Shown: positions 9,225 through 17,969, counted from the stretch's first letter. The stretch is 64,000 bases of DNA from Pseudarthrobacter sp. BIM B-2242 (GCF_014764445.1 NZ_CP061721.1:3038001-3102000), one strand, 5' to 3'. Program-made: numbers and translations. Notes: generated from the sequence alone by a model not told the origin.

Positions 9225-10715
9225 ATGAACTCGCAGACCCCTACCCCTGACGACGGCCAGCCCACGGAACCCCTCCCACCCCGCGGACCGGACCAACCCA
9301 CCGAACCTCTCCTGCCGCCCCCGGCTGCAGGCCCCTACGCCGCTCCCCTATGCCCCGGCCAGCCAACTGACTTCTTCACCTGGATCCGGAGCCACGGCAT
9401 CCAGCGCGGACGCGACCGGTGGATCGGCGGCGTCTCCAGCGGCATCGCGAACCGGATGGGCATCGACCCGCTGATTGTCCGCGGCATCTTCATCGTGCTG
9501 ACGCTTTTCGCCGGCGTCGGCGTCCTGCTCTATGGCATCGCCTGGGCCTTCCTCCCGGAGCCCGATGGGCGCATCCACGTCCAGGAAGCGGGCGCGGGCA
9601 GATGGTCCAGCGGCATGACCGGCGCCCTGGTCACCGCCGTGGTGGGCCTTACCGGGCTGGGCGGCGGATTCTGGGGCTGGAGCCGCAACGGCTTCGGCGG
9701 ATTCCTCTGGACCGTCTTCTGGGTGGGCGGCGCCATCTACTTCATCTACTACCTGACACAACGCAACAAGGTCCAGAACGGAGCTCCCATGAACGCCACA
9801 CCACAGCCGGCGGGCGCCGGCGGAGACGCCTCCTTCACCGCGCCTTACCCACGAACCACCTACCCCACGGCCCCGTACACCTCGCCGTACGCCGCCACTG
9901 AGACGACCGGAACGCCCCCCTACACACCCGCGTCGCCTTCCGGTCCCACCCCGCCCTCCAGCGGAGCGTTCCCCGGCGGCGACAAGTACGGAAGCGGCGA
10001 TGCGTACGGCGGCGGAGGCAGCTACGGCGGCGGTAACTACGGCGGCTACCAGCCCCCGCAGGGACCAGGCAAGACGCCGCAGGTCCGCCCCTCCGGCCCC
10101 GGCGCCCCCGCCGTTGCCATCACAGCGGGCGCAGCGCTGCTGGTCGGCGGCGGCCTCAAAGCCCTCGATGCAGCAAACGTGATCAACCTCGGTGACGCCG
10201 CCAACGCCATCGTCTGGGCCAGTGGTGCAGCAGTGGTCGGGTTGGGCATCCTCATCGCCGGCCTTCGCGGAAAGACGGCCGGGATCCTGAGTTTCTTCGC
10301 CGTAGCGGCCCTCATCACCGGCGGCATCTACAACGTGGTGGGCAACAGCGACAGGGTCCGCTTCACCGAAGTCGATTGGACACCGGTCAGCGTGGAACAG
10401 GCGCGGAACGGCTTTGACATCACCGCCGGCCGCGGCACGCTCGATCTCACCGAACTGAACCTCACCGCGCCGCTGACGACCGAAGTTGTGGTTCCCCTGG
10501 ACGTCACGGCCAGCAACGTCACCGTGGTGATCCCCGACGACGTCCCCGTGAAGATCGAAGCCGACATGACAATGGGCAACATCCACGAGGGCAGCAACAA
10601 CCGCGGCGGCATCACCACCCGGGAAAGTACCTACAACACCGACAAGCCCGGAGCCAGCCTGGTTGTGGAGATCGACGGCACCTTCAGCAACATCACTATC
10701 GAGGAAGGAAACTGA
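9225..10715 (+). CDS. Large PspC-domain membrane protein with LiaF-like C-terminus
   Basis: A 496-residue protein. Residues 1-45 are Pro-rich; a PspC domain with a membrane helix follows at about 45-110, then more helices, a Gly/Tyr/Pro/Ser-rich stretch around 195-285, and a second group of about four helices. The last 110 residues look like a beta-solenoid domain (ITAGRGTLDLTELNL, then VVIPDDVPVKIEADMTMGNI), resembling the C-terminal domain of LiaF-type proteins. It is the first gene of a three-gene cluster divergent from the PspC-kinase operon, so it is a likely target or partner of that system. Confidence 0.8.
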   Translation: MNSQTPTPDDGQPTEPLPPRGPDQPTEPLLPPPAAGPYAAPLCPGQPTDFFTWIRSHGIQRGRDRWIGGVSSGIANRMGIDPLIVRGIFIVLTLFAGVGVLLYGIAWAFLPEPDGRIHVQEAGAGRWSSGMTGALVTAVVGLTGLGGGFWGWSRNGFGGFLWTVFWVGGAIYFIYYLTQRNKVQNGAPMNATPQPAGAGGDASFTAPYPRTTYPTAPYTSPYAATETTGTPPYTPASPSGPTPPSSGAFPGGDKYGSGDAYGGGGSYGGGNYGGYQPPQGPGKTPQVRPSGPGAPAVAITAGAALLVGGGLKALDAANVINLGDAANAIVWASGAAVVGLGILIAGLRGKTAGILSFFAVAALITGGIYNVVGNSDRVRFTEVDWTPVSVEQARNGFDITAGRGTLDLTELNLTAPLTTEVVVPLDVTASNVTVVIPDDVPVKIEADMTMGNIHEGSNNRGGITTRESTYNTDKPGASLVVEIDGTFSNITIEEGN

Positions 10716-10716
10716 C

Positions 10717-11010
10717 GTGAGCAGTTTTGATCCGGTACCGGATTCATCCAAGTCAGAAAGCACGACGGCGGCAGGCCAGTCCGGAGCCGACGCACCGCAG
10801 CAGCCATCCGCCCGCGTGGGAACCATAGTCTGGGCCCTCATCGTCCTGGCGCTGGCCGCCCTGATCATCGTGGCCCAGCTGGGCGTGGTGACCCTGAACG
10901 GCACCTATGTGCTGATCGGGCTCATGATCGGGGCCGGGGCAGCCCTTGTGATCGGCGGCCTGCTGTCGGCCCGGAAACGTGACAACGAACCCACAACAGG
11001 GAAGTCTTGA
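10717..11010 (+). CDS. Small two-helix membrane protein
   Basis: A 97-residue protein of unknown function. A polar N-terminus of about 32 residues precedes two transmembrane helices (about 36-55 and 63-84) and a short basic tail. The start is GTG at 10717, preceded by GAGGAAGGAA and one base after the stop codon of the upstream PspC gene, so the two are coupled. It is the middle gene of the PspC cluster and may join the same membrane complex; this is inference from position. Confidence 0.8.
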   Translation: MSSFDPVPDSSKSESTTAAGQSGADAPQQPSARVGTIVWALIVLALAALIIVAQLGVVTLNGTYVLIGLMIGAGAALVIGGLLSARKRDNEPTTGKS

Positions 11011-11013
11011 GCC

Positions 11014-11271
11014 ATGGACAAGTTTTTCAGCATTGTCAGGGGCTTCGGCCTGAAACGCGGGCCGGAACGCTGGCTGGGCGGCGTGTGCGGCGGCCTCGCC
11101 GCCAAGCTCAACGTGGATGTGGCGTTTGTGCGGATCGCCTTCCTCATCTTCTGCCTCCTCCCCGGCCCCGCGGTGGTCTTCTACCTCCTCGCATGGCTGG
11201 TCCTTCCCGACCAGCAGAACTCCATTCCGCTGCAGAGCTTCCTGGACCGCCGCTCCCTCGGCGGACGTTAA
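11014..11271 (+). CDS. Minimal PspC-domain protein
   Basis: An 85-residue protein that is almost entirely a PspC domain: a GPERWLGGVCGGLAAKLNVD block and then one strongly hydrophobic helix ending WLVLPDQ. PspC domains sense membrane damage or anti-sigma-like partners in the phage shock response. It starts 3 bases after the previous stop codon and ends the cluster before a hairpin terminator. It is the third PspC domain in this locus. Confidence 0.88.
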   Translation: MDKFFSIVRGFGLKRGPERWLGGVCGGLAAKLNVDVAFVRIAFLIFCLLPGPAVVFYLLAWLVLPDQQNSIPLQSFLDRRSLGGR

Positions 11272-11289
11272 GCACCCCGTTGCACACCA

Positions 11290-11327
11290 GGCCCCCGTTC
11301 CGGAGACACCCTCCGGGAACGGGGGCC
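11290..11327 (+). terminator. Hairpin terminator after the PspC cluster
   Basis: GGCCCCCGTTCC pairs with GGAACGGGGGCC across a loop that can pair further. It is followed by TTGTGTAA, a weak T-run. It lies 18 bases after the stop codon. Confidence 0.75.
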
Positions 11328-11365
11328 TTGTGTAACCGGTTTGTGTCGTAACGCACACCACCGAC

Positions 11366-11371
11366 TACAAT
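11366..11371 (+). promoter_or_regulatory. Candidate -10 box of pfkA
   Basis: TACAAT lies 62 bases before the pfkA start. A weak TTGTGT sits 19 bases upstream of it. Position after a terminator and before an isolated gene supports a promoter here. Confidence 0.45.
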
Positions 11372-11433
11372 CTAGGTTGAGCTCAGCGTGGCGCTCTGCC
11401 CGTACGCCCTTCAATAAGGATTTGAGCAGAGAA

Positions 11434-12459
11434 ATGAAAATTGGAATTCTTACCAGCGGTGGCGACTGCCCGGGACTCAACGCGGTCATCCGCGGAGCGG
11501 TCCTCAAGGGCATCGCCATCCACGGCCACGAATTCGTAGGCTTCCTGGACGGCTGGCGCGGTGTGGTTGAAGGCGACATCATCGATATTCCCCGCACCAT
11601 GGTCCGCGGCATCGCCAAGCAGGGCGGCACCATCCTGGGCACCTCCCGCACCAACCCCTTCGAAAACGGCGGCGGCCCTGAAGTCATCAAGGCCCACATG
11701 GACCGCCTCGGCATCGACGCCATCATCGCCATCGGCGGCGAAGGCACACTGGCTGCAGCGAAGCGCCTCACGGACGCCGGGCTCAAAATCGTCGGGGTTC
11801 CCAAAACGGTGGACAACGACCTCGACGCCACCGATTACACCTTCGGCTTCGACACCGCCGTCCAGATCGCCACCGAGGCCATCGACCGCCTCCGCACCAC
11901 GGGCGAGTCCCACCACCGCTGCATGATCGCCGAGGTCATGGGCCGCCACGTGGGCTGGATCGCCCTGCACGCCGGGATGGCGTCCGGTGCGCACGCCATC
12001 CTGATCCCGGAACAGAAGGTCAGCATCGAACAGATCACGGAGTGGGTCCAGGAAGCCCACGACCGCGGCCGCGCACCCCTGATTGTCGTGGCCGAGGGCT
12101 TCGTTCCGGAGCACATGGAATCCCCGCATTCAGAGCGCGGTCTTGACACCTTCGGCCGGCCCCGCCTGGGCGGCATCGCGGACCAGCTCGCGCCGGAGAT
12201 CGAGGCCCGCACCGGCATCGAAACCCGGGCCACCATCCTGGGCCACATCCAGCGCGGCGGCGTCCCCTCAGCTTTCGACCGTATCCTCGCAACGCGCCTG
12301 GGCATGGCAGCCATTGATTCCGTGGTGGAAGGCTACTGGGGCACCATGGTGGCCCTCAAGGGCACCGACATCGAGCACGTCGGCTTCGAGAAGGCCCTCG
12401 GCCAGCTGAAGACAGTTCCCCAGAAGCGCTACGACGAAGCGGCCGTCCTGTTCGGTTGA
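11434..12459 (+). CDS. pfkA: 6-phosphofructokinase, actinobacterial type
   Basis: A 341-residue enzyme that phosphorylates fructose 6-phosphate to the 1,6-bisphosphate. It has the N-terminal GILTSGGDCPGLNAVIRG nucleotide loop, AIGGEGTL in the phosphoryl-donor region, the catalytic TVDNDL block and the hexose-binding EVMGRHVGW. Gly in GGEGT favours ATP as donor; PPi-dependent relatives have Asp there. The Lys in PKTVDND is a feature shared with the PPi-using branch, so this is the mixed actinobacterial group. The ATG at 11434 follows GCAGAGAA. Confidence 0.94.
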   Translation: MKIGILTSGGDCPGLNAVIRGAVLKGIAIHGHEFVGFLDGWRGVVEGDIIDIPRTMVRGIAKQGGTILGTSRTNPFENGGGPEVIKAHMDRLGIDAIIAIGGEGTLAAAKRLTDAGLKIVGVPKTVDNDLDATDYTFGFDTAVQIATEAIDRLRTTGESHHRCMIAEVMGRHVGWIALHAGMASGAHAILIPEQKVSIEQITEWVQEAHDRGRAPLIVVAEGFVPEHMESPHSERGLDTFGRPRLGGIADQLAPEIEARTGIETRATILGHIQRGGVPSAFDRILATRLGMAAIDSVVEGYWGTMVALKGTDIEHVGFEKALGQLKTVPQKRYDEAAVLFG

Positions 12460-12474
12460 GCCGCACACGGCGCC

Positions 12475-12480
12475 TAGGCT
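12475..12480 (+). promoter_or_regulatory. -10 box of a probable leaderless mRNA
   Basis: TAGGCT ends 6 bases before the ATG at 12487, which places the transcription start at the first codon. Confidence 0.6.
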
Positions 12481-12486
12481 GGGGAT

Positions 12487-13203
12487 ATGACTCTTGACCC
12501 GGGTTCCGCCGCCATCATCCAGCTCGCTTGGGCCCGGCACCTGGGGCTCGACGACGGTGCTTTCGCAGCTGCCCTGATTTCCGGTGAGCGGGTGGTCAGG
12601 GCGGACGACGCTGCAAAGACCGTGGAATTCGTGAGGCTTTTCGGCAGTTCAGCCCTGGTGGGCCCGCAGTGGGTCATTGACGCGGCCGCCGGCATCCCCG
12701 ACGACGAGATGGCCCAGCACGTGACCCTCCTGACCCTGACCCGCTCGCACGGCGGCCACGGCCTCGGTGCTGCCGCACTGTTCTTCGCAGACGACCTGCC
12801 GCTCCGGCAGCCGTCCGAGGAACTGACCGTCTCGCACGGCAACCCTGAGGCGATCGAGCTCGAAGGGCTGTGCCCGCCGGACGACGTCAACGAAGTGGGC
12901 CTCTCCGACCTCGAAAACAGGTACACCATCGTGCACGAGGTCGACGGCCGCCGGGTTCCCGTGGCGTGTGGTGCCTACGCGGAATGGGAGGGCCTGCTGG
13001 CCCATCTGGGAGTGCTGGTGGACCCCGAGTGGCGTAGGCGCGGCCTGGGCTCCCTTGCCGCGTCGATCGCCGCCCACGAAGCACTGGCCGCGGGGCTTAC
13101 TGTCCAGTGGCGCGCTGAAGTCAGCAACACCGGAGCCGTCGCCCTGGCGAGGAAGCTGGGCTTGGCTGCCGGCGGCATCCAGACCAGCGTCCACCTGGGC
13201 TGA
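12487..13203 (+). CDS. GNAT family N-acetyltransferase
   Basis: A 238-residue protein. The C-terminal half is a GNAT domain with the acetyl-CoA loop PEWRRRGLGSLAASIAAHEAL near 179-199 and a closing LARKLGL motif. The N-terminal half resembles no domain I can name and may be a degenerate GNAT fold. Substrate unknown. It has no ribosome binding site; TAGGCT lies 6 bases upstream of the ATG, as expected for a leaderless transcript. It ends 8 bases before the stop codon of the convergent efflux gene. Confidence 0.82.
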   Translation: MTLDPGSAAIIQLAWARHLGLDDGAFAAALISGERVVRADDAAKTVEFVRLFGSSALVGPQWVIDAAAGIPDDEMAQHVTLLTLTRSHGGHGLGAAALFFADDLPLRQPSEELTVSHGNPEAIELEGLCPPDDVNEVGLSDLENRYTIVHEVDGRRVPVACGAYAEWEGLLAHLGVLVDPEWRRRGLGSLAASIAAHEALAAGLTVQWRAEVSNTGAVALARKLGLAAGGIQTSVHLG

Positions 13204-13210
13204 CCTGCCG

Positions 13211-14728
13211 CTACACGGGCCGGGTGGAGCTCTCCGAAACCGCAGCTGCCGGTGCCTCTCCGGCACCCCAGCCGTCAACGGGCTTTGGTTTGGCGAAGAA
13301 CAGCGTCACAGCCGCCCCAAGCAGGATCACGGCCGCCGGCAGCATGATGGACTGGCCCATCGCCGTCGAGAAGCCCTCCTGAAGTGCCTCGGGCAGAGTC
13401 CCGGCGAACGACATGGGGCCGCCGCCTGCGGCTTCTCCGGGTGCCGCGGGGAGTTCAGCGGCGAGCCTGGCCTGGATCAGCACGGCTATCGCGGCACTGC
13501 CCAGCACGGCCCCGATCTGCCGGGTGGTGTTGTAGACGCCTGATCCGGCACCGGCCTGGCGCGGCGCCAGGTTCCGGGTTGCGGTGGTGCTCAGCGGAGC
13601 CCAGATCCCCGCGTTGGCCAGGCCCAGGACGGCGCTGGGGAGCAGGAAGATCCAGATGGGCGTGTCCGGGTGCATCAGTGCCGAGTTCCAGAAGAGCGCC
13701 ACAGACATCAGGACCAGGCCGGCGGCCGCGATGTACTTCGGGTTGCCGCGGTCGATGATCCTTCCCACCACCGGGGCAAGCCCGCCGGATATCACGGCCA
13801 TGGGAACCATCATGAGCGCGGACTGGGTTGGCGTCAGGCCGCGGACCATCTGGTAGTAGAAGATCTGCGGGAGAGTAAAGGCAGTGATGGTGAAGCCCAC
13901 TGTGGTGATGCCGATGTTGGCGAGGGAGAAGTTGCGGTCCCTGAAGAGGGCCAGGGGCAGCAGCGGCTCGCCCTTGTTGAACCGCTGCCAGAGCACAAAC
14001 ACCGCCAGCACGGCGATGCCGGCAATGACGAGCCCCCATACGGTGATGGGACCGGTGATGGTCCCCCAGTTGTAGGTCTCGCCTTCCTGGATTCCGAAAA
14101 CCAGCAGGAACAGCCCGACGGCGCTGAGCAGGACACCGGGGATGTCGAACTTATGCGGGTGGGTGCTGAGGGACGGCACGAACCGCCAGGCCAGGATGAA
14201 GCCGACGATGCCCACCGGAACGTTGATGAAGAAGATCCACTCCCAGCCCAGGCCATCCACCAGGACGCCGCCCAGGATGGGCCCCACGAGTGTTGCCAGG
14301 CCGGCGGTGGCTCCCCAAATGCCCATTGCCGGGCCGCGCCGGTCCGGCGGGAAGATGCGGGTGATCACGGCCATGGTCTGCGGGGTCATGATGGCAGCAC
14401 CAAGGCCCTGGAGGACGCGCGCCATGATGAGTGACTGGACGTCCCCGGACAGTCCGCACCACAGCGACGCCAACGTGAAGACCGCCAGGCCTGTCAGGTA
14501 CAGCCGCTTCGGCCCGAAGCGGTCGCCCAGCCTGCCCATGATGAGCAGCGGGACGGCGTACGCGAGCAGGTACGCGCTGGTAACCCAGATGACGGAGTTG
14601 ATGTCCGCCTTAAGGCCCTCCATGATCCGGGGATTCGCTACGGACACGATGGTGGTGTCGATCAGGATCATGAAGAACCCGATCACCAGTGACCAGAGGG
14701 CTGGCCAGGGCCTTGCCACGCTTTCCAA
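13211..14728 (-). CDS. MFS drug transporter, DHA2 (EmrB/QacA) family
   Basis: A 505-residue membrane protein with about 14 transmembrane helices, the size expected of DHA2 proton-coupled exporters. It shows the helix-1 motif ILIDTTIVSVANPRI, motif A GRLGDRFGPKRLYLTG at about residues 65-80 and motif C-like glycine spacing in LATLVGPILGGVLV. Export of a toxic or signalling small molecule is likely; the substrate is not predictable. No regulator lies beside it. The upstream ankyrin gene ends 3 bases before it, so the pair is probably one operon. Confidence 0.93.
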   Translation of the reverse strand: MESVARPWPALWSLVIGFFMILIDTTIVSVANPRIMEGLKADINSVIWVTSAYLLAYAVPLLIMGRLGDRFGPKRLYLTGLAVFTLASLWCGLSGDVQSLIMARVLQGLGAAIMTPQTMAVITRIFPPDRRGPAMGIWGATAGLATLVGPILGGVLVDGLGWEWIFFINVPVGIVGFILAWRFVPSLSTHPHKFDIPGVLLSAVGLFLLVFGIQEGETYNWGTITGPITVWGLVIAGIAVLAVFVLWQRFNKGEPLLPLALFRDRNFSLANIGITTVGFTITAFTLPQIFYYQMVRGLTPTQSALMMVPMAVISGGLAPVVGRIIDRGNPKYIAAAGLVLMSVALFWNSALMHPDTPIWIFLLPSAVLGLANAGIWAPLSTTATRNLAPRQAGAGSGVYNTTRQIGAVLGSAAIAVLIQARLAAELPAAPGEAAGGGPMSFAGTLPEALQEGFSTAMGQSIMLPAAVILLGAAVTLFFAKPKPVDGWGAGEAPAAAVSESSTRPV

Positions 14729-14731
14729 GCG

Positions 14732-15172
14732 TCAGGCTCCCAGCAGATCGAGGATGTCCGTGCGGGCGAACATCTTCGCCGCGTCACGGGCAGACGGGGT
14801 GCCGGCGTCGGGATCTGCACCGGCCTCCAGCAGGAGTTTGGCGACGTCCGTGTATCCCTTGAAGGCCGCGCCGGCCAGCGGTGTCTGGCCGCGGTCGTTG
14901 GCCGTGTCAGCCTCTGCCCCGTGCTGGAGGATCAGCTCAACGGTCCCGGCATGTCCGTGGTAGGCGGCCAGCATCAGGAGGGAATCGCCGGCCGCATTGG
15001 TCATGGAAGCCGGCGCCCCTGCTTCCAGGTACGCGCGCAAAAGCCCGGCGTCTCCCTCGCGGGCGGCCTGGAAGAGCTTCTCCGCCAGCGCAAGCGTTTC
15101 CTCGTCAGGCGCCTGGCTGGCAGGCCCTTGCCTGAGGGATTCAGAAGCGTCGGATGCGGCGTTTTCGGTCAT
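14732..15172 (-). CDS. Ankyrin-repeat protein
   Basis: A 146-residue protein with about three ankyrin repeats (AAREGDAGLLRAYLEAGA, AAYHGHAGTVELILQHGA, AAFKGYTDVAKLLLEAGA) after a polar N-terminus of about 30 residues. No signal peptide is present, so it should be cytoplasmic. Ankyrin repeats mediate protein contacts; the partner is unknown. The start codon overlaps the stop of the YgfZ-like gene by 4 bases, which implies translational coupling. Confidence 0.9.
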   Translation of the reverse strand: MTENAASDASESLRQGPASQAPDEETLALAEKLFQAAREGDAGLLRAYLEAGAPASMTNAAGDSLLMLAAYHGHAGTVELILQHGAEADTANDRGQTPLAGAAFKGYTDVAKLLLEAGADPDAGTPSARDAAKMFARTDILDLLGA

Positions 15173-16254
15173 GAGCGGGTCCCCTTCAAGAATCCTGTCT
15201 GACGCCCCACAACCTGGCCGGCGTCGGGGGCAACAATCACTTCCTGGGCGGCGACATAGGGTTCGTCTCCGTCCAGCACCGTCAGTGTTTCATCCGGTGC
15301 CACCGACCGCTTAATGACTGCCAGGGCGACGGGGCCCATTTCGTAGTGCTGGGCCACAGAGGTCACCGTTCCGACCTTCCGCTCGCCCAGCATGACCGGG
15401 CTGCCCGGTGCCGGCATGGTGTGCTGCGAGCCGTCGAGCTGCAGGAACACCAGGCGCCGTGGCGGATGGCCGAGGTTGTGCACCCGGGCGATTGTCTCCT
15501 GGCCCTTGTAGCAGCCCTTGGCCAGGTGCACCGCGGTGCGGAGGAGGTCCAGTTCGTGCGGGATGGTTTTGTCGTCCGTTTCCGCGCCGAGCCGGGGACG
15601 CCAGGCAGCGACGCGGAGGGCTTCGGCGGCCAGCATGCCGGCGAGCGGGCGGTCCCCCAGCGTCTGCTCCAGCTGGGCGGCCGGCACCAGGTACTCGATC
15701 CAGGGCCGTTCCAGCCCGGGATGGTCAGCTTCCGCCACCACGGAATACGCGTAACCGCCTGCGCCCACGTGGGGCCAGGGATCACGCCAGGCCAGCAGCC
15801 CGGCCCAGTCAGGCACATCCTTGGTGGTGCCGAGGACGGCCCAGTCACCGGAGACATCGTTGATTTCGACGCGGAGCATGAACTTCATTTTGTCCAGCCA
15901 CTCAGCCAGCGGGGCAGCCTCGGCGGCCTCGACGATCAGCCAGGTGGTTTCGCCGTCATCCACTACCCGGGCGTCAAACTCGATCCGCCCCTGGACGCTG
16001 AGCAGGAGCAATTCGCTCGAATCCCCCGGCTGCAGGCCGGTGACCTGCTGCGAAGACAGCGTGTTCAGCCAGGTCAGCCGGTCCGGGCCGCTGACAGTGA
16101 CCACACCGCGGTGGGAAAGATCGACGACGGCGGTGCCGGCCGCGAGGGCGCGCTGCTCGCGCAGCGGCTCCCCGTAGTGGGATGCGACGCCGGCGTCCGC
16201 GCCGGTGGCCTCGACCGCGCCAGGGCGCGACAGGAGTGGGCTGGGGGTAGTCAT
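15169..16254 (-). CDS. ygfZ: YgfZ/GcvT-like folate-binding protein
   Basis: A 361-residue protein of the YgfZ (COG0354) family, related to the glycine cleavage T-protein. YgfZ helps maintain iron-sulfur enzymes such as MiaB in a folate-dependent way. The family signature KGCYKGQE with the essential Cys is at residues 246-253. The start is the ATG at 16254, with AAAGGA 13 bases upstream; upstream in-frame sequence is Arg/Pro-rich and not conserved-looking. Followed by a 4-base overlap with the ankyrin gene. Confidence 0.92.
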   Translation of the reverse strand: MTTPSPLLSRPGAVEATGADAGVASHYGEPLREQRALAAGTAVVDLSHRGVVTVSGPDRLTWLNTLSSQQVTGLQPGDSSELLLLSVQGRIEFDARVVDDGETTWLIVEAAEAAPLAEWLDKMKFMLRVEINDVSGDWAVLGTTKDVPDWAGLLAWRDPWPHVGAGGYAYSVVAEADHPGLERPWIEYLVPAAQLEQTLGDRPLAGMLAAEALRVAAWRPRLGAETDDKTIPHELDLLRTAVHLAKGCYKGQETIARVHNLGHPPRRLVFLQLDGSQHTMPAPGSPVMLGERKVGTVTSVAQHYEMGPVALAVIKRSVAPDETLTVLDGDEPYVAAQEVIVAPDAGQVVGRQTGFLKGTRS

Positions 16255-16367
16255 ACTGGGGGAACGTCCTTTAGTCAGTGAGTATTCCGGTCCCGTTCCG
16301 GCGAGTGCCCCGGCCCGGGGGTGCGGGGGCAGGGACCCGATGCGGCGATGCGAGGTGAGGGCGGGTA

Positions 16368-17090
16368 TCAGCGGTATTCCGGATTTTCGAAATCGAAGCG
16401 TGCACCGGTTTTCCATTCTTCCGGAAGGTTGCCGTAGGCGGGAATCCCGCCGGCATCCTTCAGCATCCTGGCGAAATGCAACAGGTTCCAGGTCATAAAC
16501 GTGGTGTTGCGGTTGGTGAAGTCTGACTCAGGGCCGCCGGAGTCGTCGTCCAGGTAGCTGGGACCAGGGCCGACGGCTCCTATCCACCCGGCATCGGACT
16601 GGGGCGGGATGGTAAAGCCGATGTGCTGAAGGCTGTACAGGACGTTCATGGAGCAGTGTTTGATACCGTCTTCGTTGCCGGTAATCAGGCACCCGCCCAC
16701 CTTCGGATAGAAGGCCCACTGGCCTTTGTCATTGAGTTCCCCGGAGTGGGCGTAGAGCCGTTCAATCAGCTTCCTGGTCTGCGAGGAATTGTCCCCGAGC
16801 CAAATTGGGCCGGCCACAACCACGATGTCTGCTTCCTGCACCGCGGGGTACAGGTCCGGCCACTCATCGGTGGACCAGCCGTGCTCCGTCATGTCCGGGT
16901 ACACACCGCTGGCGATGTTGTGGTCCACCGTCCTGATCACGCGCGTGCTGACGCCCTGCTTTTCCAGGATCAGGCGGCTGACCTCGATGAGGCCCTCAGT
17001 GTTACTGGTCTCCGGTGACCGCTTCAGCGTGCCGTTGAAGAACAGCGCCTTCAGGTCGCTGTAATCGGTGGTGTTCTGCGCTGCAGCCAT
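16368..17090 (-). CDS. NAD(P)H-dependent flavin oxidoreductase, flavodoxin fold
   Basis: A 240-residue protein of the NADPH-dependent FMN reductase/flavodoxin-like family. It starts with the strand LKALFFNGTLKRSPETSNTE, which is the FMN phosphate-binding loop, and has the second flavin loop AGPIWLGDNSSQTRKLIERL at about residues 92-111 and TGNEDG near 159. Such proteins reduce quinones, azo dyes or flavins. The actual substrate is unknown. It is monocistronic on the minus strand, 113 bases upstream of the YgfZ-like gene. Confidence 0.85.
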   Translation of the reverse strand: MAAAQNTTDYSDLKALFFNGTLKRSPETSNTEGLIEVSRLILEKQGVSTRVIRTVDHNIASGVYPDMTEHGWSTDEWPDLYPAVQEADIVVVAGPIWLGDNSSQTRKLIERLYAHSGELNDKGQWAFYPKVGGCLITGNEDGIKHCSMNVLYSLQHIGFTIPPQSDAGWIGAVGPGPSYLDDDSGGPESDFTNRNTTFMTWNLLHFARMLKDAGGIPAYGNLPEEWKTGARFDFENPEYR

Positions 17091-17184
17091 GATGCTCCCG
17101 GGTTCACACAGGTCCGGTTCACCCGTACGGGCCAGTGACGCTGTGGAAGCTCAGTCTACTGATCGCCGGCGAAGTAGTGCCGGG

Positions 17185-17799
17185 TCAGGACACTTTCTTC
17201 AGGAAGGCGGAAGCATGCGCCTCAAGGCCGGTTCCGGGCTGTCCGGTGCCGCCTGTGGCAACGTCCCAGCGCCAGAGCAGGTTGCCGTCCACCAGTCCGA
17301 AGATCCTGGTGGCAGCGCTGTAATCCTTGGAATGGCTTCCGCGCATCACCATATCCGTGGTGAGCTGGATCTGCGGGCCCTTGATCTGCCCGTAGTAAAG
17401 CTCAGAGATCCCGCCCGGGTGGGCGATGGACACGGAGATGTCGAAGCCGCCGTCCTTGTTGCGCAGGGCTTCGACTTCGTCGGCGCTCTTGAGTGCCGGG
17501 ACGATGTCTGCCGGAATCAGGCCCGGACCGCCGTCGGCATCGAGCTGTTTGCGCTCAAGCGCCCAGAAGCCGGTCTCAACCGTGAGTGGCCGCAGGCGGG
17601 TGCCGTCGTCGTCCGTCAACCAGCTTTCCGCCCGATACTGCAGGTACGGCAGGCCGTTGTGCGTGAAGGAGACGTGCTGGACAAAGTGTTCAGAATCTTC
17701 GTCACCGCTGCCAAGCCGGCCGCTGCCTTCCCACTCACCGATGAGCCAGGAAAGCGGAACAAGTTCCGGTGTCAGGTCTGTTGGAATTTCAATCGGCAC
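17185..17799 (-). CDS. Nitrobindin-like heme-binding beta-barrel protein (DUF1794)
   Basis: A 204-residue protein labelled FABP-family or nitrobindin in actinobacteria. The diagnostic GEWEGSG motif (GxWxGxG) is at residues 21-27 and the rest is rich in alternating beta-strand segments. Family members bind ferric heme in a ten-stranded barrel and react with nitric oxide or peroxynitrite. The domain makes up most of the protein and no signal peptide is present. It is separate from the flavin reductase downstream by 94 bases. Confidence 0.88.
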   Translation of the reverse strand: MPIEIPTDLTPELVPLSWLIGEWEGSGRLGSGDEDSEHFVQHVSFTHNGLPYLQYRAESWLTDDDGTRLRPLTVETGFWALERKQLDADGGPGLIPADIVPALKSADEVEALRNKDGGFDISVSIAHPGGISELYYGQIKGPQIQLTTDMVMRGSHSKDYSAATRIFGLVDGNLLWRWDVATGGTGQPGTGLEAHASAFLKKVS

Positions 17800-17839
17800 A
17801 ACAATTACCTCAGAAAAGCGCTAGCTCCGGGACAGGGGT

Positions 17840-17953
17840 TTACTTCTGGCCTTTGAAGAGGCGGTAAACCACAAAACCGGCAAACCAGGCCATGGCCAGG
17901 CTGGCGACGCCGAGAAGGACAAGGAAGAAGATTTCAAATGCAAGTACGGACAT
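17840..17953 (-). CDS. 37-residue single-helix membrane protein
   Basis: A very small ORF: MSVLAFEIFFLVLLGVASLA followed by MAWFAGFVVYRLFKGQK. One strong transmembrane helix is followed by a basic RLFKGQK end, which by the positive-inside rule puts the C-terminus in the cytoplasm. It starts at ATG 17953, sixteen bases after the stop codon of the upstream membrane-protein gene and 40 bases before the DUF1794 gene. The helix composition argues for a real product; the function is unknown. Confidence 0.7.
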   Translation of the reverse strand: MSVLAFEIFFLVLLGVASLAMAWFAGFVVYRLFKGQK

Positions 17954-17969
17954 GATGCCATCCTAACCG

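Noticed and set aside
9348..10904. A 518-codon open frame on the minus strand across the PspC protein genes
   Set aside because: It is antisense to well-supported PspC genes. Its composition (Ala/Gly/Asp/His-rich) is what high-GC shadow frames give.
11434..12459. PPi-dependent phosphofructokinase
   Set aside because: The Lys in PKTVDND fits the PPi branch, but GGEGT has Gly where PPi enzymes have Asp, so ATP is the better call.
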